From Argentina anserina (Eukaryota > Streptophyta > Magnoliopsida > Rosales > Rosaceae): 64,000 nt of DNA. The DNA lies in the NCBI RefSeq assembly GCF_933775445.1, contig NC_065873.1:15252001-15316000 (forward strand), given 5' to 3'. Below are positions 11,137 through 23,672 of this stretch, one piece after another. A program made the position numbers and the translations under genes. Under the pieces are notes generated by a model that saw only the letters and a list, made by a program, of their open reading frames with translations, did no database searches and was not told the origin of the DNA. Within the stretch, counting starts at the first letter, position 1. Each line of letters begins with the position of its first letter.

Positions 11137-14117
11137 TAGGACTCGTCAACGGGCCGGGCTCGGCCCATAAGTGACGGGCCCGGGCCGGGCCGGGCCGGGC
11201 CCTAATAAATTTAAAGAAGTGGCGGGCCGGGCCGGGTATTTTAAAAAATACGAAGATCCAAGCCCGCCCACCTAAGGCGGGCCTTGCGGGCTTTTGCGGA
11301 CCGGGCCTTGCGGGCTTTTAAGGGCCGGGCCTTACGGGCTTGTATTAGAAAAACAATATAATACTCTAATTTAAGGGTTTGAAACAATAAAAGAATTGTT
11401 AGAAAACATTCTAAAACAAAAGTCACAAATAAATTCTAGTTTCGAAATATTATCGATCGACACCAATAGATGTGATCGATATATATATTTAGGGACCGTG
11501 TAAAAATTTCATCCAATTCGGACCTCGTTTAACCGTAGGAATTTTCGGTCAACAAAAAAAAGAGGCGTTTTCACATAATAAAATCTCATTGACCGGGGCT
11601 TTGCCAAATAGATTTCTTCAGTTCGACCGCGCACGATAGGAACAAAAATTAGGTGATTTCAAATATATAAATAAATTTTCACATTCGCATCTTGGTAATT
11701 GGTCCCCCCTTAGGGCATATTAGTGTTGTTTTTGGTTTACCGGAAATTCCGACGGTTAAACGAGGTCCGAATTGCATGAAATTTTAAAATGATCATTAAA
11801 TATATATATTGATCACATCGGATGGTGTCGATCGATTCAGAGAAGTTTCCTTTATATAGTCGCTTCATAATGTGATAGTTTTATTATAAAACCTAATATA
11901 AGGTTATAATACATTAGTGGACACTTCGGCGATCGACAACTCCAATTCAAAATATGGTCGATCGACACCAGTAGATGTGATCGGTATATATATTTAGGGA
12001 ACCCGTAAAAATTTCGTCAGTTTTGAACATGGTTTGACCGTTCGTACCAACGGTCAACTAAAAAAGAGGCGTTTTGACATATTTAAACCTCATTGACCGG
12101 GGCTTTGCCAACTAGATTTATTCAGTTCGACCACACACGATAGGTAACAAAAATTAGGTGATTTCAAATATGTAAACAAATTTTCACATTCGCATCTTGG
12201 TAATTGGTCCCCCCTTAGGGCATATTAGTGTTGTTTTTGGTTTACCGGAAATTCCGACGGTTAAACGAGGTCCGAATTGCATGAAATTTTAAAATGATCA
12301 TTAAATATATATATTGATCACATCGGATGGTGTCGATCGATTCAGAGAAGTTTCCTTTATATAGTCGCTTCATAATGTGATAGTTTTATTATAAAACCTA
12401 ATATAAGGTTATAATACATTAGTGGACACTTCGGCGATCGACAACTCCAATTCAAAATATGGTCGATCGACACCAGTAGATGTGATCGGTATATATATTT
12501 AGGGAACCCGTAAAAATTTCGTCCGTTTTGAACATGGTTTGACCGTTCGTACCAACGGTCAACTAAAAAAGAGGCGTTTTGACATATTTAAACCTCATTG
12601 ACCGGGGCTTTGCCAACTAGATTTATTCAGTTCGACCACGCACGATAGGTAACAAAAATTAGGTGATTTCAAATATGTAAACAAATTTCCACATTCGCAT
12701 CTTGGTAATTGGTCCCCTCTTAGGGCATATATAGTGTTGTTTTTGGTTTACCGGAAATTCCGACGGTTAAACGAGGTCTGAATTCCATGAAATTTTAAAA
12801 TGATCATTAAATATATATATTGATCACATCGGATGGTGTCGATCGATTCCGAGAAGTTTCCTTCATATAGTCGCTTCATAATGTGATATTTTTATTATAA
12901 ACCTAATATAAGATTATAATACATTAGTTAGTGGACACTTCGACGATCGACACCAGTTGATGTGATCGGTATATATATTTAGGGAACCTGTAAAGATTTT
13001 GTCCGTTTTGGACATGGTTTGACCGTTCGTACCAATGGTCAACTAAAAAAGAGGCGTTTTGACATATTTAAACCTCATTGACCGGGGCTTTGCTAAATAG
13101 ATTTCTTCAGTTTGACCGCGCACGATAGGTAACAAAAATTAAGTGATTTCATATATGTAAACGGCTTTCTGCATTCACATATTTGTAATAGGTCCTCCCT
13201 TAGGGCATAATAGTGGTGTTTTCGATTTACCAAAAATTCCGACGGTAAAACGAAGTCCGAATTGGATGAAATTTTTACAAGGTCACTAAATATATATACC
13301 AATCACATCGGCTGGTGTCGATCGATCCCGACAAGTTTCTTTCATATAGTCGTTTCATAATGCGTTAGTTTTAATATAAACTTAATATAAAGGGTATGAT
13401 ACATTAGTTGACGCTTTGGCGATCAATAACTCTAGTTCAAAATATGGTCGATCGACACCAGTAGATGTGATCGGTATATATATTTAGGGAACCCATAAAA
13501 ATTTCATCCGTTTTGGATATTGTTTGACCGTCCGTAGCTACGGTTAACAAAGAAAAAGGCGTTTTGACATATTAAATCCTCTTTGACCGGGGCTTTGCCA
13601 AATTGGTTTGCTTGGTACGACCACACACAATCGGTGACAAAAATTAGGTGATTTCAGATATGCAAACGACTTTTGGTGTTCGCATTTTGGTAATGGGTCT
13701 TCCCTTATGACATATTAGTGTTGTTTTCGGTTTACCGGAAATTTCGACGGTCAAACGAGTTCCGAATTGGATGAAATTTTTACAGGGTCACTAAATATAT
13801 ATACCAATCATATCTACAGGTGTCGATCGATCCCAAGAAGTTTCCTTAATATAGTTTCTTCATAATGCAATAGTTTTATTCTAAACCTAATAAAATATGT
13901 ATGTATAATATTTTATTATTTGGCGGGCTTTTACGGGCCGGGCCTTGCGGGCTTTTGGCGGGCCGGGCCGGGTTTCACACCTATAATTTAAGCCCGGCCC
14001 TCTATCCACGGAAGCGGGCTTTGGCGGGCGTTCTCGCGGGCCGGGCCGGGTAAAAGTCCGTCGGACTTGCGGGTCTCCGCGGACTTTTCGGGTTCGCGGG
14101 CTAAATGATGAGGCCTA
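11137..14117. mobile_element. Non-autonomous hAT element (2981 bp)
   Basis: The ends are imperfect inverted repeats: TAGGACTCGTCA on the left and, reverse-complemented, TAGGCCTCATCA on the right. The target duplications TTCCTAGG (11129-11136) and TTTCTAGG (14118-14125) differ at one of eight bases. Both subterminal regions are packed with GGGCCGGGCC words, a common trait of plant Ac-like hAT elements. No transposase is seen. The interior is almost wholly the 505 bp repeat array. It lies just downstream of exon 3 of transporter copy B and may have removed or separated that copy's 3' half. Confidence 0.75.
11455..13890. repeat. Tandem array of about 505 bp foldback units
   Basis: The anchor GATCGACACC recurs at 11455, 11960, 12465, 12945 and 13450. 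The spacing is 505, 505, 480 and 505 bp, with a shorter last unit. Within each unit an arm of about 80 bp (for example 11960-12041) is repeated in inverse orientation (about 12256-12340), so each unit can fold into a hairpin of about 380 bp. Units 2 and 3 are almost identical, while the first and last are diverged. That pattern suggests growth from the middle by unequal exchange. Confidence 0.9.
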
Positions 14118-15730
14118 TTTCTAGGTATTATTGAGCTTATAAAGCCTATTCCTGACTCTATGATCCTTCTTTTATGGCCAGTGGACAAACATTTGAGATA
14201 TTCACCGAAAAAGTTGACAGAAAATGAAATATGAAAAGAAAGCAAGAACGGCACACTCACCTGTATTTCAAGGACTACATTATGACCTCTGAATGCAAGA
14301 AAAAGGATGCCAAGTGCATTCAGTATGCCACCAAATCGATCCATGTTGGACTCCATCAGTGATGGATCGTATGATAAATCACCGAGCCTTCCCTTGGCAA
14401 TTGAAATAGCCCACATCAGAGTACAGTAAACAATTGCTGAGATAGTGCCAACGAAGGAGACTTTAGGTCTTTAGCTAAGGAGTTCAGGTTAGGAAACTGA
14501 GCGCCAACAATGGCCAAGCATGTAAACATCAAGAAGCACTCTGGAGCAGACGAGCAGTCACTGTTTCGGCATCACAAATATCATTGAAGAAAAGCTTCAT
14601 AGTGGAACACATGTACCCCCTGATCATTATAGGGAACATGCACATCAACTTTCCTAACTTTGGTCCTGAAAATAGGAGAAAGAAAAATCACATAACATTA
14701 GGTACATTATATAAGTTTAGTTCACACGTATTTTAAAGCACTCGGGAATAAGAACTGCAATATAACAAGCTGAGAGTGTGAACATCAATGCGATGTAATC
14801 TGTTAATTAACCGTTGCTTGTTTTAGCGGATGAGTTTGTTGTACTAACCAAAGGCTGTTACAGCGAGGTGGATGAATCTACTGTAACGAATTCCAGATTC
14901 AGATTCGTGTAGCTGAACCAGGAGCCATATAGTGTAGAGTTGCCATGTAAATGCTAGTGACAAGCATATGATTCCCCATGCCCTGCAACCATTGAAAATT
15001 GTTATAGGGATCAAACCTTTAAGAATTAGTATACAAACAAATTAACCCTTTGATTGGGATTTGATAATATAGTTGTTTCTGCAAACGTCTAAGTGATTAT
15101 GTTTATTACTCTGTGATCATCAACATGAAGGTTATCAAATAAGTTACGGGATTGGGTTGGCATGTATTATAGAATTGAGAATTTTTATATACAAACCCTA
15201 AAACTCTTAATACACACCCCTTTCTCAACTACTTTAATTTCTAATTTTAATATTTTACTAAATACACAACTCAAAATACCTAAAATATCTCTAATCATGA
15301 TTTATTATATTACTTGACTATATCTTTTAAGATTTATTATCGTTCTTTAAATCTTTAAACATGAAATAATAATGGCAAAATTGTCAAAATAAACTCTAAA
15401 TTTGGCTAAAATTGTCAATTTGCACCCCGAACTTGTATTTGTGTCAATTTACCTCCTAAATTTGGTAAAAATTGCCGACTTGCACCCCATCCGTTAAATT
15501 TAACTGTTTCTATCCAATTTTGCTTCACATGTCATGCACATGAGGGATAATGTTGTCATTTTCAATTTATATTTTTCTTAAAAACAAAGAAAAATATTAT
15601 TTAAAAGGTGGATTATTTTTTTATCAAATTATTTATTTACATTTTTTTTCTACATACTTAACCCTACTTCGAATTATATATTCAACATACCCACCCATTC
15701 AAATATAGTGTGTTGTGTATATATATATAT

Positions 15731-16123
15731 ACAGTCCCTATCCAGAGTGAAGGTTCACTCTGAAGTTTCAGAGTGAAGTTTGGCACACTTTTCGGTCAAA
15801 TTTTTTCAGTATAAGCGATTCAATATTTAGGTATGCTATTCAAGATCATCTCTACAAAATTTCATCTAATTCGGGCATCATTAAGGTATTGAATTTAGAT
15901 TAAATCAATGAATGAATTAAAATTGTTCAACGTGAACCGTTCGTGTAAATCTCAATTTTGAAAGCTCAAATCATTGTTAAATTGGATGAAAATTTATAGA
16001 GATGATCTTGAATATCATATCTAAATATTGAATCGCTTATGGTGAAAAAATTTGACCGAAAAGTGTGCCAAAATTGGAACTTCACTCTGAAACTTCAGAG
16101 TGAACCTTCACTCTGGATAGAGA

Positions 16124-16127
<4 letters not shown>
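15731..16127. mobile_element. Foldback MITE of about 397 bp
   Basis: The left end CAGTCCCTATCCAGAGTGAA is mirrored by the right end as CAGTCTCTATCCAGAGTGAA. The inverted arms run about 150 bp and include GAAGTTTCAGAGTGAA and TGACCGAAAAGTGTGCC. It sits between TA-repeat tracts, so the target duplication cannot be read. The superfamily is undecided. Confidence 0.75.
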
Positions 16128-16161
<34 letters not shown>

Positions 16162-16169
16162 GTACACAT

Positions 16170-16386
16170 TGTTAGGGGAGGAACGAAACGAGAATTATAA
16201 CAACGTAATGGAACAAAACGTAACCGTTTAATTATTGATAATGGGGCCTATATATAGGCATTACTTAACCACAATCCCGTAGAATTCGGAGTTCTAATCT
16301 ATTACAGAGATGCGAATCTATCTCTAATAGGAAACCTAATAAGACTAAAACATACACAATGATAGAATAGTAATTATCCAATAACA
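16170..16386. mobile_element. Solo LTR of 217 bp
   Basis: The block runs from TGTTAGGGGAGG to AATAACA with TG...CA ends, and CACAT is perfectly duplicated on both sides (16165-16169 and 16387-16391). A TATATATAGG word near 16250 could be a promoter TATA. The length fits a copia or TRIM LTR. Confidence 0.75.
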
Positions 16387-16828
16387 CACATTTATTTTTA
16401 ATTTTCAGTGTATTTATTTATATTTTTCTAATATTTTTTAACATACCATATCACGTAAAATAATAAATATAAAAATCAATAACATGTTTCGAAAAAAAAA
16501 CATTGTAACAAGTGTTCATCTTAAGTAATTTTATTAATTTATTTTATTATTAAATATGAATAAATATATAATGACAATATTTCCCCTCAAATGCATGACA
16601 TGTGACTTAAAATTGGGTGAAAAATATTAAATTTAATGGATATGGTGCAAATCGGCAATTTTTACCATGTTTAGGAGGTAAATTGACTCAAATGCAAGTT
16701 CACGGTGCCAATTGACAATTATGACCAAATTTGAGGTGTAAATCAGCCTTTTTGCCAATAATAATTAAACAAAATGAAGAACACACACCTCAACGCCTCG
16801 ACTGTGTAGTCATATGAAGGGAGCCAAA

Positions 16829-18700
16829 TGTCACAATCCCGAAATTTCAAGTGTTAGACTCAAAAATCGAAGTCATGAAAACTCTAAAACAATCTCAATA
16901 AAACGAAATCATCTTATAGTCACAACGTATCGTAACTGAGTTCATAGTAAATCTCAGTCGATTTGATTATTACAAAACTAATTTATAATTCAGCATTATA
17001 TCAAATGGAAATGTAAAATCCTCTCAATCCTCACTACAAAATAAAAATAAAAAAACTTTGAAATCTTCAGAGTAGCCCTCCAATTCTGCTAATACACACC
17101 TGCATAACTATCCCCTACACCATCGAATAAGTGCACCGGGAGTGTAAACACAAACTCGGTAAGCTTTGCAGCTCGTATGAGTAAAACAATAGTATAACAC
17201 GCATAGTAATACAAGAGAAAAATACTGAAAATATTTAATTATAAATGCACTCATGAGTCACAGGACGGCCCATCTGGATGTCCAATAATTTCTGAAAATA
17301 TAAGTGCTCATGAAAAATTGGGCAACCCATATGTTACCAAATATCCTAAAAATATGGGTACTCATAAATAAGTAACCCATCTGTTACCCCTCATGCAATA
17401 CACCGGTAGACAGACTAGATCTCTAATTGAATCGTAACTGTCACCCGGCCAAGGCTAGGTTCCGATATGCCAACACATCCGAAGACAGAAAAACATTTTA
17501 ACATAACTTAAGTTAAAACCACGTACAATACAATATTCACATGTTATTGTACACAAAACAAGCGACTCATGCTCAAATAAAATAAATATCAATGCTATAA
17601 ATAAAATCATTTGGAAATAGGAATATGAGAGTATATAATATATCAATCCATATATATGTATCGATTTACTATTTATACACATACACAACCCACAATATCA
17701 TATACATATCATAGTTCGATCTTTTAAATAAAGCATAATTATGAATCACCACCAAGGGTAGACTCGTCATAATGAGATTTACTTACCTTATTTTCCTGAG
17801 CGTAATTTCCACAATATTGAAAGCAAATCCTTCATTTGTCTTGTTGATCACCTAGTTGTATAAAAAGCGGTTAAAAACGTTACGTAAAACCAGAAATGCC
17901 GAATCAGTACTACTGTTTACTGTTCAGTAATTTATAGTTTTTACGTAATTACTGTTAACATAAATATTGTTCATGTACGTACTGTTTACGTATTAATGTA
18001 CACCAATGTACTGTTCCATTATAATTACTGTTCTAGTAAATACTAATCACCGATTTACTATTCAGAAAATTACTTTCACAATTACAGTACAGAAATTACT
18101 TTTTATATTTACCGTACAAAAATTACCGTACATGAATTACTTTTCACAATTGCCGTACAGAAATTACTTTCCACAATTACCACTCAGAAATTACTGTTTA
18201 CAAAATTTAATGTTCGAAATCACTGTTCACGCGCAACCTCCGGCAGCTGCGCGTGGCGCTCACGCGCCACTCACTATCGCAGCGCGAGGAGCTCACGCGC
18301 CGCCCAAACCGGCGCTCGTGGCTTGCCCACCGCCACCCAAAACTGTCTCTTTTCTTCTCCTCCACCCTTCCACGGCCTAATGCCGTCTCTAGCCCCTCTC
18401 ACTCTCCCTTACGCGCCGCCTAGGGCGGTGGTACGTACTCTTCCTCCTCCTCCTCCTCCGATTCTCCACAATTTATCCACAAATCTTCACAAACGTCACA
18501 CAATCACTCATATCATTCGATTTAAAGCATTTCCGTACCTATGTGGAGCCTTAGAGTTGTCGGGAAGTCGCCGGAGCAGCTCGAGATGCCGACGGGGTCA
18601 ATGTTTTGGGAGAATGAGATGCGGCTTGACTCGAGTCCCAAATCACTCGAAGAAGGCACCGAGGGTGAGGGGCGGTGGAGAGGGACTATCGCCGAGTGCT
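16829..18700 (-). mobile_element. Truncated Tekay-type gypsy LTR
   Basis: Read on the minus strand this aligns with the LTR at 244-3003: the TGTCACAATCCCG end, the CAGTCGATTTGATTATTAC region, the GTTACCC-rich module, and the GAATAGT-like cluster at 17900-18230. The part matching the LTR promoter start is missing. The right edge near 18700 is my estimate. A GC-rich stretch at 18240-18690 lies where the LTR has its own GC-rich leader. Confidence 0.7.
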
Positions 18701-19242
18701 TGCGATAGTTTTCAAATGTGAAGTAAAATTTTGAGGTACCAATACGATAGTTTTCAAATGTGAGGTACTAAAAATTAAAATAACCAATAGTTGAGGTACT
18801 ATTTGTTGAATTATGTCAAATTTTTCACATATCAAAAGTTCAATTATAATAGGAGTCATCTTAAATTCCCTTGTGATTTCACACTAATTAGTTTCCAAAT
18901 TGATTTTGATTTTATAATTTGTCTTGTATTTTCCTAAATTGTTATACATGGTTGTTTTGGTCCTTTTACATAACCACAAAATCTCATTTTAATTCTAAAA
19001 GATTAGGTATGTGTATTAAGATGTTTAGGGAGTGTATATAAAATTTCTTTATAGAATTATAAGTTGTTGCCTTTTTGCCTCAGTTAAATTTCAAATTAAG
19101 ATTGGACCAAAGAGTACTAGTCACTGGTCTCATTTCTTGAGAAAATCAGTTGACCCCATTACATCCCAAAGTTGCAGCCGTTAACAAACTCTAAATCATA
19201 ACAAACGTGAAAAACACGAAATTGGTTTGAACTGGTTCATGG
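18701..19242. other. AT-rich stretch with no gene seen
   Basis: This holds words such as GTGAGGTACTAAAA, repeated twice, and a segment at about 19005-19060 that mirrors 15185-15245 in inverse orientation. That pair may be the ends of an older MITE split by later insertions. Confidence 0.35.
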
Positions 19243-19385
19243 TGTTAGCATGATTAGCATGATTGAAGGAGGAAATCACGGGCGTGATTTCCTCCGTGAT
19301 TTGTGGGGGTAGGTAGGCTAAGATTGTTTATATATAGATTACAAATCAAGTGTAATTGAATTAAGAGTGAAATAAACTTTCTATT
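19243..19385 (+). mobile_element. 5' LTR of copia-2
   Basis: It starts TGTTAGCATGATTAGCATG and ends at the primer site. TTTATATATAG near 19328 is a probable TATA region. A GGAAATCACGGGCGTGATTT palindrome lies near 19270. Confidence 0.9.
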
Positions 19386-19397
19386 TGGTATCAGAGC
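19386..19397 (+). other. Primer binding site of copia-2 (tRNA-Met type)
   Basis: TGGTATCAGAGC lies directly after the 5' LTR and matches the initiator-Met tRNA 3' end. Confidence 0.9.
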
Positions 19398-20062
19398 ATT
19401 GCTCTGTTCTTTCTGGATTTTTTCCTTGTTTTTTTACGTTTTTAGTTTGAAGCTCGGCTGGTATCCCTTTGTGGAGCACAGCCATCCATAACTCCTTCAA
19501 TCAACGGAGACTGCCCACACGTTGCGTGGAGCACAGCTGCGTTTAGCCCAACAGAGACTACCCACACGCTGCCCACACGCAGCCCTTTCCTCCTTCAAAC
19601 CGTCGAGTCACAGCATCGCCACCGTCCGAGCTCACTTCAAGCCGTGATCACCGCTGCTGCTCGCAACCTCCAAGAAACCTCCGGAACTTGCTCGCCACTG
19701 CTCGGTACCTCCGCTCGCCGATCTCCGCTGCTCGGAACCTTCGCGCAGGACGACACCCCCGGGCTGACTCGCTACGATGCCGATCCGTCCCTTTCCAAAG
19801 TCGAACCCGCCGTCAAGACGTGGACTCTCGTCCCGGTGCTGCCACCGTCGACCCATGAAGCTCCGGTGAAGAAGAGGAGGTCGCAGCAGAGGAGCACGAC
19901 GACGGAAAATTTGGACGAAAATCCGACCCGGCCCTTATTCGCCCGGCCCGGCCCGGCCCTTATCCATTCGACCCGACCCGAAGACCCGAGACCCGAATTC
20001 AACCTGATCCGGTCTGACCTGAATTCTATTATTTTTGGGTTGTCAGTGTAGGTGCACCGACA

Positions 20063-23000
20063 TTGCAGGTGCACCCGAGACAAGTTCAACTCCATTTTTT
20101 ATTCTATTGTGTTTCCGCTGCATCAATCCTGATCTTTTCTTTTTCAATGGGTTTTGGAGCCGACACAGAGAGTTCTCAGTTCTATTATGTTCCTTGCTCT
20201 TATTGTCATGATACTAACTATGCTCGGGCAACATGTTGGAAGCTGTATCCACACCTTAGGCCTAAGCGGTCTAATTATCATCCCAAGGCGAAAGCAGCCA
20301 TTCAATTCGTCCACAAACCAAATATCTATGGTCTGATTGGACATGATCATCACACAGCAGGAGAAGCAATACATGCCGCATCCATAGCTGTTCGTAGTAA
20401 AATTGGTATGGCTTTAAATATTTCTAACTTTGTTTATTTTGATACATGGATTATTGATTCTGGTGCATATGATCATATGACTTATGACAAATCTTATTTT
20501 ACCGTATTATCTCCTCCACCAGTACCATATGTTACTAATGCTAATGGTGAGGCATTCCCCGTATTAAGGAAAGGGTCAGTTCGCATTACTCCCACAATAG
20601 AGCTTCACAATGTGCTCTATGTCCCTGCTTTATCTCATCATTTGATATCAGTTCCCTCATTGAACACTGACGCTAAGTGTTCTGTGACATTTTTTCCTAT
20701 GTATGTGATATTTCAGGATCTTCTCACCGGGGAGTTAATTGGTCGGGGGTATTTGAGGGGCCGGTTGTTTCATCTCGATCCGACATATGCGGGGGAGAAA
20801 CCAGGGGCACAATCTCGGACCGCTTTAATCTCCACTTCTGACAAGCTAAGTGAAATTTGGTTATGACATCGTCGCTTAGGGCATCCATCTTTTAGTGTTA
20901 TGAAAACATCTATGCCTACTTTGTTTATTAGTGTGGATGAGTCACTTTTACGTTGTGAGACATGTGTTTTGGGCAAGAGTCATAGATCTACATATTCCCT
21001 TAGTAATTCTCATAAACGTACCCTTCCTTTTGACTTAATTCATTCTGATGTTTGGGGACCCTCTAAAGAGTCTAATGTGTCAGGGATGCGGTATTAATAG
21101 TCATTTGTTGATGATTGCACCCGTCTTTCGTGGATTGTTCTCCTAAAAAATAAAGATGAGGTTTTTCCAGCTTTTCGTGCCTTCCATACCTCTGTCCAAA
21201 CACAATATAATGCCACCTTTCAGGAGTACTTTAACACACACGGGATTATTCATCAAACAACGTGTCCTTACACACCTGAGCAAAATGAGGTTTCTGAAAG
21301 GAAAAATCGTCATTTACTTGATATGGCTCGGTGTATTCTTTTTAGTGCCCACATGCCGAAATACCTTTGGGGTGATGCTGTCATTACTTCCGCCCACCTT
21401 ATTAATCGTCTTCCATCTCGTGTCCTTCAAGGGAAAGTTCCCTATGAGGTGATGCATCTCATGTTTCATTACCCTCTTTTCATAATCTTCCTGCCCGTGT
21501 TGCTTTTGTCCATCTTCCACCACATCAGCGTTCTATGTTGGATGCCCGGGCAGTTAAATGTGTGTTTGTTGGGTACGGAGGACATCAGAATTGGTACCGG
21601 TGCTATCATCCCCCTACTCGGAAATACTATGTCACTATGGATGTTACCTTTTTTGAAGACATGAGTTATTTTCCCTCTTCTGATACTGCTCTTCAGGGGG
21701 AGAATTCATTTTTTGAAGAGTTATATCATGGAGAGGGGGAGACAAGTGAGCTAGTCGATATGGTAACAGGTTCCATTGAGATTACCAATGTGTCAGCCAC
21801 ACAGGCACCACCGGAGGTCGTCACTCTAGAGATTCAGGCACCAGAAGCTGCCCCTCATGTCTCCCGTACAGCTGTTTATACCCCTGACCAATGCTCTCCT
21901 AGTACAGAAGATCACTCATCTGAGGTTAGTCATCCTATTGGGACCAATACTAGTGAGGCTAATAGTAGACAATATGTCTTGCCAAATAGGTCTACTCGGG
22001 ATCAGCCAACAAAAAAGTATGAACCCACTCTTCAGGCTAAAGCTAAGTATCCTGTGGCAAATTTTATGTCTACTAAAAGGTTGTCTAAGTCATATGAATC
22101 ATTTGTTAATCAAATATCTACTGTATCATTACCTAACAAAGTGCAAGTTGCATTGGGAGATCCAAAATGGAGGAAAGCCATAGAGGAAGAGATGGAAGCA
22201 TTACAAAAGAACAATACTTGGGAGCTTGTATTTCCACCACATGGCAAGAAGACTGTAGGATGTCGTTGGGTATTTATAGTGAAGCATAATCCAGATGGGT
22301 CAGTAAGCCGATATAAAGCACGCCTAGTAGCAAAAGGATTCACCCAGACATATGACATAGACTATGATGAGACATTTGCACCTGTTGCAAAGATAAACAC
22401 TATTCGGGTATTGCTCTCTCTTGTTGCTAGCTTAAATTGGCCACTCAAACAGTTCGATGTTAAGAATGCATTCCTTCATGGAGAACTTACAGAGGAAGTG
22501 TACATGGATATTCCGCCTGGATATGTGGCCGCTTCTCCAAGTAACTTTGTTTGCAGATTAAGAAAGTCTTTGTATGGTCTTAAACAGTCACCTTGTGCTT
22601 GGTTTGGAAGATTCTCACAATTCATGAAGAAAATTGGCTACATACAGAGTAATTCAGACCACACATTATTTCTCAAACATCAACAAGGGAAGGTAACAAC
22701 CCTAATTATATATGTTGATGATATGATAGTTATTGGGAATGATACTGTTGACGTGAATAGATTATAGAAACAGCTAGCCACAGAGTTTGAGATGAAGGAC
22801 CTAAGTACACTCAAGTACTTCTTGGGCATTGAGGTAGCCCGGAGAAGTGATGGTATCTATATGTGTCAAAGGAAGTACATCCTTGATCTATTAACAGAGA
22901 CATGTATGTTGGATTGCACTCCCATTGATACTCCTATTGAGCAGAACCATCGGTTAGAAGAATATCCAGATCAAATTCCTACTGACAAACCTCGTTATCA

Positions 23001-23672
23001 AAGGCTAGTTGGACGCCTGATTTATTTATCACATACCAAACCAGATGTTGCATATGCAGTAAGTGTAGTGAGTCAGTTCATGCATAATCCCATTATGGAC
23101 CACATGGATGCTGTTGTAAGGATTTTGAGGTACTTGAAGTCAGCTCCAGGGAGAGGAATAATGTTCTCTAATCACAATAATATCCTTGAAGTTTGTGGCC
23201 TCAAAGATGCAGACTGGGCTGGAAATATTACAGATCGGAGATCCACATCAGGGTACTTTACATTTGTTTGGGGTAATCTTGTTACATGAAAGAGTAAGAA
23301 ACAAAAAGTGGTAGCTCGATCTAGTGCTGAGGCAGAATACAGAGGTATGGCTCAGGGAGTCTACGAAATGTTATGGCTTAGAAATTTGCTACAAGATTTG
23401 GGGATTAACCCTAAGTGTGCTATGCAGCTGTACTGTGACAACAAGGCGGCTATTGATATTTCACATAATCCTGTGCAACATGATCGTACAAAACATGTGG
23501 AGGTTGATCCTCACTTTATAAAGGAGAAGCTAGATGCGTAGATCATCAATTTTCTTTTTGTTCCTACAGAAGAGCAACTTGCCGATATGCTCATAAAAGA
23601 AGTGTCTAAGAAGGTTTTTTATGACTCACTTAGTAAGTTGGGCATGGTCGATGTGTATGCGCCAACTTAAGG
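20063..23672 (+). pseudogene. copia-2 pol (protease, integrase, reverse transcriptase, RNase H)
   Basis: In order: a zinc-knuckle remnant CSYCHDTNYARATC near 20195 with Tyr where His is expected; the protease word DSGAYDHMTYD near 20456; the integrase HHCC finger at 20868-20990; an integrase core that has lost about 16 codons covering the second catalytic Asp near 21210; reverse transcriptase with NAFLHGELTEEVYMD and YVDDMIVIGND near 22710; and RNase H with DADWAGNITDRRSTSGY, SSAEAEYRG and YCDNKAAIDI up to 23540. Breaks: stops at about 20864, 21095, 22765, 23287 and 23539, two of which fit TGG to TGA change, and a two-base shift near 21451 followed by a 12-base gap. Its only fully open parts are segments. 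The element could be copied only with proteins supplied by relatives. Confidence 0.93.

Larger units (their letters stand above)
15374..16756. mobile_element. Mutator-like MITE with 9 bp target duplication
   Basis: Terminal inverted repeats of about 190 bp begin GGCAAAATTGTC (left) and GGCAAAAAGGCT (right, reverse complement) and share words such as TCAATTTACCTCCTAAA. AATAATAAT flanks both sides (15365-15373 and 16757-16765), the 9 bp expected of Mutator-like elements, although that word is low in complexity. No transposase is present. Two younger elements are nested inside. Confidence 0.75.

Noticed and set aside
18006..18721. Overlapping plus-strand frames of 124 and 132 codons
   Set aside because: These lie in the GC-rich part of a truncated gypsy LTR read antisense. 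Residues are low-complexity proline/arginine with no recognisable domain.
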